11,598 nt of DNA from an uncultured Caulobacterales bacterium (GTDB taxonomy: Bacteria > Pseudomonadota > Alphaproteobacteria > Caulobacterales > Caulobacteraceae), in contig CAIUZX010000406.1 in NCBI GenBank assembly GCA_903903715.1, positions 1 through 11,598 of the forward strand, in the 5' to 3' direction. Shown piece after piece: positions 7,968-11,598 of this stretch (positions within the stretch are counted from its first letter, which is position 1; each line of letters starts with the position of its first letter). The notes under the pieces were generated by a model. That model ran no database searches, had not been told where the DNA came from, and worked only from the letters and a program-made list of their open reading frames with translations. The translations under genes were made by a program, and so were the position numbers.

Positions 7968-8057
7968 GACTAGGCGCCTTTTGCCGAGTGTTCGACATAG
8001 AGTCTGGGCCTAAGCAGTGAATTGGAAGTTAATTGCCAGTAATAGGAACTGCATTCG

Positions 8058-9272
8058 TTAGATCGATTTCAGCACAAAAACTTGGGTTCCGTGGGCTGGA
8101 ACTTGGACGGATAGCTTGCTTTTTACGCGCGGCATGTTCTTGCGCCGCCAGGCGTCACGCACTTTCCACTCTCCATTGGCCGGGAAACCCAGCAACACGA
8201 GGTCCTGATCCATCTTCACGGCCGTCTCGGCGCGGTTGAGGAACAATACGGCTGTCGCCCCATCGGACAGGGGGCGGATCCAGACTTCCTGCCCGTCGGA
8301 CTTGACCACTCTTCGTCCCTGAACGCCGAGCTTGTCCTGGTCGATCGCGATGATCTCCGGCGCGGTCAGGATGGCCAGCGTCTCCCTCGACATCTGGGTT
8401 AGATCATTGCCGGCGATCAACGGCGCGGCGAGCATCGCCCAGAGGGCGAAGTGGGACCGATATTCGGTGTCGCTCATGCCGCCATTACCGACTTCCAGCA
8501 TGTCCGGATCGTTCCAATGGCCTGGGCCCGCGGCGCTTTCGAGCCCCGGCTGGAGATCGATGATGTCGGTGACGCCGAGCCACAGGCCCTTATTGCCGCG
8601 ACCCGACCAATGATCCCAAATGTCAAACGTTGTGCGCCATAGGTTGCCGCCCACGGCTGCGCCCCACTTGGCCGGTTGATGCAGGCCCCATTCGCAGATC
8701 GAGAGCACCATGGGCCGTCCGGTGGCGCGGATCGCGTCGCTCATGGTCGCGTAAGAAGATCTCGCGTTCAGATCCTCGGCGTTGCACCAGTCGTACTTCA
8801 GATAGTCTGCGCCCCAGCGTGCGTACTGCGCCGCGTCCTGGAACTCGTGGCCCCTGCTGCCAGGCTTGTCCTGACAGGTGCCGGCGCCGGCGTCCGAATA
8901 GATGCCGAACTTCAGGCCCTTGCCGTGAACATAGTCCGCCAGCGCCTTGATTCCGGACGGAAAGCGTACGGGATCGGGTTGGATGTCGCCATGCGCATCC
9001 CGCGCGCCGTGCCAGCAGTCATCCACCACCAGATAGACATAGCCCGCGTCTCGCATACCCGTCGAAACAAGGGCGTCTGCTTGAGCGCGCAGGGTCGCCT
9101 CGCTGATGTTGCACCCGAATTTGTTCCAGCTGTTCCAGCCCATCGGCGGGGTGAGGGCGAGGCCATTGGCAGGTCTCGGCTGAAACGCCATCTGCGCGTG
9201 CACGTCCGAGCTCGCCAATAGCAGGCCGCACACGATCGCCAGACCCCACTGCAGAAGCGACTTCATCGACAT
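8058..9272 (-). CDS. Secreted alpha-galactosidase, glycoside hydrolase family 27
   Basis: This retaining enzyme releases terminal alpha-linked galactose from oligosaccharides or galactomannan. Numbered from the start chosen here (404 residues), the nucleophile is D161 in YLKYDWCN and the acid/base is D217 in TTFDIWDHW. Other family signatures are TPPMGWNSWNKFGC, VVDDCW, FGIYSDAGAGTC and GHWNDPDMLEVGN. A beta-sandwich of about 90 residues ends the protein. The N-terminus is a signal peptide (hydrophobic LAIVCGLLLA, probable cleavage after VHA before Q), so it acts in the periplasm or outside. An in-frame ATG at 9290 directly abuts the aldolase stop, but AAGGAG sits 6 bases before the ATG at 9272, which also gives a cleaner signal peptide. 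I therefore choose 9272. It is the last gene of the galactose cluster, 18 bases after the aldolase stop. The family call is very secure; the natural substrate is inferred. Confidence 0.95.
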   Translation of the reverse strand: MSMKSLLQWGLAIVCGLLLASSDVHAQMAFQPRPANGLALTPPMGWNSWNKFGCNISEATLRAQADALVSTGMRDAGYVYLVVDDCWHGARDAHGDIQPDPVRFPSGIKALADYVHGKGLKFGIYSDAGAGTCQDKPGSRGHEFQDAAQYARWGADYLKYDWCNAEDLNARSSYATMSDAIRATGRPMVLSICEWGLHQPAKWGAAVGGNLWRTTFDIWDHWSGRGNKGLWLGVTDIIDLQPGLESAAGPGHWNDPDMLEVGNGGMSDTEYRSHFALWAMLAAPLIAGNDLTQMSRETLAILTAPEIIAIDQDKLGVQGRRVVKSDGQEVWIRPLSDGATAVLFLNRAETAVKMDQDLVLLGFPANGEWKVRDAWRRKNMPRVKSKLSVQVPAHGTQVFVLKSI

Positions 9273-9278
9273 TGCTGA

Positions 9279-9284
9279 CTCCTT
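9279..9284 (-). promoter_or_regulatory. Ribosome binding site deciding the alpha-galactosidase start
   Basis: AAGGAG on the minus strand lies 6 bases before the ATG at 9272. It lies downstream of the in-frame ATG at 9290, so it supports the shorter protein, whose signal peptide begins MSMKSLLQ. Confidence 0.75.
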
Positions 9285-9290
9285 GTGCAT

Positions 9291-9920
9291 TCAGATGCGA
9301 TCACTCTGGCGCCAGGCCGAAACAAAGGCTCTCGCCCGACTAGCGACATCGCTTGCGTCCCGGCCCGGCGCATAGAGCGACGAGCCGATCCCAAAGCCGA
9401 ACGCACCGACGTCTCGCCAGGGTGACATATTAACGGGCGTGACTCCGCCGACGACGAACACCGCGGTGTCCTTCGGCAAGACCGCTCGGATGGCCTTGAG
9501 CGTGGAGGGTGAGGCGGCCTCGGCCGGGAACAGCTTCAGACCGTCAGCGCCGGCCTTCAGAGCGCTGAAAGCCTCGCTCGGCGTGAAGAAGGCGGGCATC
9601 GATGTCAGTCCCAAAGCCTTGGTCGCCGCGATCACTGCTGGATCGCAGTTGGGCGAGATCACGATTTCGCCGCCCGCTTCGCGTACAAGCTCTACATCAG
9701 CGACATCAAGCACCGTGCCGGCGCCGACCAGCGCCTGATCTCCCACGGCGTCCTTCATCGCCCGGATACTGGCGAAAGGCTCCGGCGAATTCAATGGAAC
9801 CTCAAGGCACAGAAACCCAGCCTCGACCAGGGCAAGGCCCACGTCTGCGGCTTCCTCCGGTCGGATACCCCTCAGAATCGCCACGAGGGGCAGCGGCGCA
9901 AGGCGTTCAGTCAGCGACAC
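9291..9920 (-). CDS. dgoA: 2-dehydro-3-deoxy-6-phosphogalactonate (KDPGal) / KDPG-type aldolase
   Basis: This class I aldolase cleaves 2-keto-3-deoxy-6-phosphogalactonate to pyruvate and glyceraldehyde 3-phosphate, the last step of the De Ley-Doudoroff galactonate route. At 209 residues it is the usual size for a single-barrel KDPG/KDPGal aldolase. Visible catalytic residues are the Schiff-base K129 (DGLKLFPAE), E40 (CLEVPLNSP) and R17 (AILRGI). The FFTPSEAFSAL segment and the phosphate-loop sequence VVGGVTPVN are also typical. The start is GTG with AAGGAG 6 bases upstream; I see no better alternative. It follows the lactonase by 18 bases and precedes the alpha-galactosidase by 18 bases. A KDPG aldolase (eda) of the Entner-Doudoroff pathway is the alternative. 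The neighbouring galactosidase and lactonase make KDPGal the likelier substrate, but sequence alone does not separate the two with certainty. Confidence 0.9.
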   Translation of the reverse strand: MSLTERLAPLPLVAILRGIRPEEAADVGLALVEAGFLCLEVPLNSPEPFASIRAMKDAVGDQALVGAGTVLDVADVELVREAGGEIVISPNCDPAVIAATKALGLTSMPAFFTPSEAFSALKAGADGLKLFPAEAASPSTLKAIRAVLPKDTAVFVVGGVTPVNMSPWRDVGAFGFGIGSSLYAPGRDASDVASRARAFVSAWRQSDRI

Positions 9921-9926
9921 GTAACG

Positions 9927-9932
9927 CTCCTT
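9927..9932 (-). promoter_or_regulatory. Ribosome binding site of the aldolase gene
   Basis: AAGGAG on the minus strand is spaced 6 bases from the GTG at 9920 and lies wholly within the 18-base gap after the lactonase stop. It fixes the non-ATG start of the aldolase. Confidence 0.75.
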
Positions 9933-9938
9933 GCATGG

Positions 9939-10799
9939 CTAGCCTGCGAACGGGTGAGTCGGTGCGCCCGTCACGCCGACATCGAGCTCGAACAGCGCTC
10001 CGGCGAGAGGCTCGTCCTCGCGCCCCTCGCTGGCGGACGTGACGAACAGGCGGTCGAGGCCAGCGCCGGCGAAAGCGCAGCTTGTGATGCGGGAAGCCGG
10101 CAAAGGGTGCGCGCTGATCAGCTTCCCGTCCGGATCAAACCGGCTGAGCCTTCCGCCGTCCCAGTGCGCAACCCAGAGGCAGTCTTCCGCATCTATCGTC
10201 ATCCCGTCCGGGGAGCCGTCGCTGGCCTCGAATTGACGGAACAGCCGCTTGTCGCGCAGCGACCCATCCGCTTCCCGTGTGAAGGCGTAGATGCGGCCAC
10301 GCACGCTGTCCGTGTGGTAAAGGGTTTGCTCGTCCAATGAGAGGGCCGGGCCATTGGCGACACCGTAGCCGCTGTCAAGGGGCGTGACCCTGCGATTTGG
10401 GTCGAGGCGAAAGAAGCCGCCAAGCGAGTGACGCCCAGACAGCTCCATAGACCCGGCGTAGATTCGCCCATCTGAGGACGCCTTGGCGTCGTTCAAACGC
10501 ACATCTGGCCGCGCATCTGGAAGGCGTGCGAACACTTCGAAGTCGCGGAAATCTGGATCGGTCAGCGCGAAACCGGACTGAAGGCCGGCGACGAAGCCGT
10601 TCTCGTCCTTGCGCTCGATCAGCCAACCGATCATCTCCGGCGCTGTCCAGGACGTGACCTTGTTGTCCGCCAACGTCAGCCGGTGGATTTGGCGACCTTT
10701 GACGTCGACCCAGAACAGCGCATCCCGTCGAGCCGACCAAAGCGGACCTTCGCCGAGAATGTCCCTGCCGGAGCGGGCGATGACGCGGACGTCGATCAA
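9939..10799 (-). CDS. SMP-30/gluconolactonase-family sugar lactonase (probably galactonolactonase)
   Basis: The family is a six-bladed beta-propeller metalloenzyme that opens aldonolactones to aldonic acids. At 286 residues the length is normal. The metal ligands are recognisable: E17 in LGEGPLW, N149 in VANGPALS and D198 in GSPDGM. N103 in RLNDAK, a substrate or metal-site residue in the family, is also present. The D81-F90 strand and the FDPDGKLI blade near 221 fit the fold. There is no signal peptide, so the enzyme is cytoplasmic. In this context it most likely hydrolyses galactono-lactone between galactose dehydrogenase and galactonate dehydratase. The start is TTG; the stop of the preceding amidohydrolase is in the same frame three codons upstream, and no other start codon lies between them. 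No Shine-Dalgarno sequence is obvious, so translation may depend on coupling to the upstream gene. Confidence 0.9.
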   Translation of the reverse strand: MIDVRVIARSGRDILGEGPLWSARRDALFWVDVKGRQIHRLTLADNKVTSWTAPEMIGWLIERKDENGFVAGLQSGFALTDPDFRDFEVFARLPDARPDVRLNDAKASSDGRIYAGSMELSGRHSLGGFFRLDPNRRVTPLDSGYGVANGPALSLDEQTLYHTDSVRGRIYAFTREADGSLRDKRLFRQFEASDGSPDGMTIDAEDCLWVAHWDGGRLSRFDPDGKLISAHPLPASRITSCAFAGAGLDRLFVTSASEGREDEPLAGALFELDVGVTGAPTHPFAG

Positions 10800-10805
10800 G
10801 CGTAG

Positions 10806-11598
10806 TCAGTGATACTGGGGCGGAAGACCGTCGTCCGGCTTCAGGTACCGGTCGCGAAGATCAAGCTGGCGTGACCGCAACGATTGCTCGACGCCGCCGA
10901 TCAGCACCCGTTCAGGCGCACCTTGCGTGTCCAGCGGGTCCCCGTTCCATATCACCACATCCGCGCGCTTCCCCGGTTCAATCGAACCGATCTTGTCCGC
11001 GAGCCCGAAAGCCTTGGCTGGGTTCAGCGTGATGCTCGCCAGCGCCACGCCCCATGGGAGGCCCCGGCTGACTGCGCGTCCAGCCGCCAGCCGAACGGCC
11101 TTGCCGCCCGTGGTCAACTCCGGTCCGTGGATCGACACCGAAACCCCAGCCGCGTTGAGACGAGCAGCGTTCTCCAGCGTGGACGACAGGGATTCAAACG
11201 CGCTGGGCAGGTCTTCGTCCGCATCGAGCACGACGGGGACCTTTGCCGCCGCGAGTTCAGAGGCGACCCGCCAGCCTTCCTCGACGCCGGACAGGATCAC
11301 GTGGATCTTCTGGTCACGGGCGAAGGCGATGATCTGGCGGATGTCAGAAGCGCGGTGGACGTCGATGAGGAGAGGGGCGTGACCCTCGACGACCGGTCCG
11401 AGGGCTTCAAGGTCGGCTCTCCCCAGGTCAAAGGGATGGACGCGGTTTTGATCGTAAGCGCTGCGATTCTTTCGGTAGGATCTGGCTTCCTCGAGCGCAG
11501 CGGCGAGTTGCACCACAAAGGCGCCGCGCGCGCCGCCGGCCTGAGCGGCGCCGCGCTCCCCACCCTCCATCGCCACAGCAATCTTGGACTTCAGCAGC
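10806..11598 (-). CDS. Amidohydrolase-superfamily protein (imidazolonepropionase-like), C-terminal part; 5' end outside window
   Basis: The frame stays open to the window edge, so the GTG at 11576 and ATG at 11570 are internal and the protein is truncated by the window. About 264 residues are visible. They match the C-terminal half of metal-dependent amidohydrolases: the HPFDLGRADLEALGPVVEGHAPLLIDVHRASDI region, then barrel strands (VILSGVEEGW, VPVVLDAD), ALASITLNPAKAFGL, and the closing signature IGSIEPGKRADVVIWNGDPL with the beta-sandwich end. The metal-binding HxH and catalytic residues of the N-terminal half are out of view, so activity and substrate cannot be judged. Relatives are often exported peptidase- or imidazolonepropionase-like enzymes. 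It sits 6 bases before the lactonase on the same strand. It has no obvious role in galactose breakdown and may be a passenger in the operon or lie in an adjacent unit. Confidence 0.88.
   Translation of the reverse strand, partial: LLKSKIAVAMEGGERGAAQAGGARGAFVVQLAAALEEARSYRKNRSAYDQNRVHPFDLGRADLEALGPVVEGHAPLLIDVHRASDIRQIIAFARDQKIHVILSGVEEGWRVASELAAAKVPVVLDADEDLPSAFESLSSTLENAARLNAAGVSVSIHGPELTTGGKAVRLAAGRAVSRGLPWGVALASITLNPAKAFGLADKIGSIEPGKRADVVIWNGDPLDTQGAPERVLIGGVEQSLRSRQLDLRDRYLKPDDGLPPQYH

Noticed and set aside
7968..8057. Possible sigma-54 promoter for the FlaEY-like gene (TGGCAATTAACTTCC on the minus strand)
   Set aside because: The -24 GG is followed ten bases later by CC rather than GC, so the -12 element is missing. 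No other TGGCAC-N5-TTGC match was found in this 90-base gap.
8058..9290. Alpha-galactosidase starting at the ATG at 9290
   Set aside because: This ATG directly abuts the aldolase stop and lacks a ribosome site, while AAGGAG lies 6 bases before the ATG at 9272.
11570..11576. GTG/ATG as the start of the amidohydrolase
   Set aside because: The frame continues to the window edge, and the visible protein lacks the N-terminal half of the family, so these codons are internal.

Overview
The window is GC-rich bacterial DNA and is almost entirely coding. Every gap between genes is under 100 bases, and I see no tRNA, rRNA, CRISPR array, insertion sequence or phage gene. The best pointer to the host is a 961-residue protein that resembles FlaEY, a flagellar-regulon protein known from Caulobacter. 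The efflux-pump sequence and the galactose genes also fit an alphaproteobacterium, so a member of the Caulobacterales is likely. The genus cannot be fixed from this sequence.

Left part, plus strand (1-5057). The window opens inside an RND-type efflux pump gene whose 5' end lies outside. After a 74-base gap come two tightly linked genes, 6 bases apart. The first encodes an enzyme joining a thioredoxin/peroxiredoxin-like domain, which lacks the usual active cysteine, to a complete 2-oxoglutarate/Fe(II) dioxygenase domain. The second encodes an FkbH-like protein with four parts: a small N-terminal domain that may be PqqD-like, an SGNH/WcbI-like region carrying Cys where Ser is usual, a HAD phosphatase domain with all four motifs, and a GNAT-like C-terminus. 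The pair looks like a small tailoring or modification cassette whose target is unknown.

Middle, minus strand (5082-7967). The FlaEY-like gene converges on the cassette with 24 bases between them. Its product is rich in Ser, Thr and Ala, contains no cysteine that I can see, and combines flagellin-like ends, a probable six-bladed beta-propeller and a flagellin-IN-like module. It looks like a secreted or surface protein rather than a DNA-binding regulator.

Right part, minus strand (8058-11598). Four genes read towards the FlaEY-like gene with gaps of 6 to 18 bases: an amidohydrolase cut by the window edge, an SMP-30-type sugar lactonase, a KDPG/KDPGal aldolase and a secreted GH27 alpha-galactosidase. 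Together they suggest an operon that releases galactose outside the cytoplasm and breaks it down by the oxidative De Ley-Doudoroff route. The galactose dehydrogenase, galactonate dehydratase and KDGal kinase are not in the window.

The most unusual content is the dioxygenase/FkbH pair and its closeness to the chimeric FlaEY-like protein. A functional link between them is an inference only.
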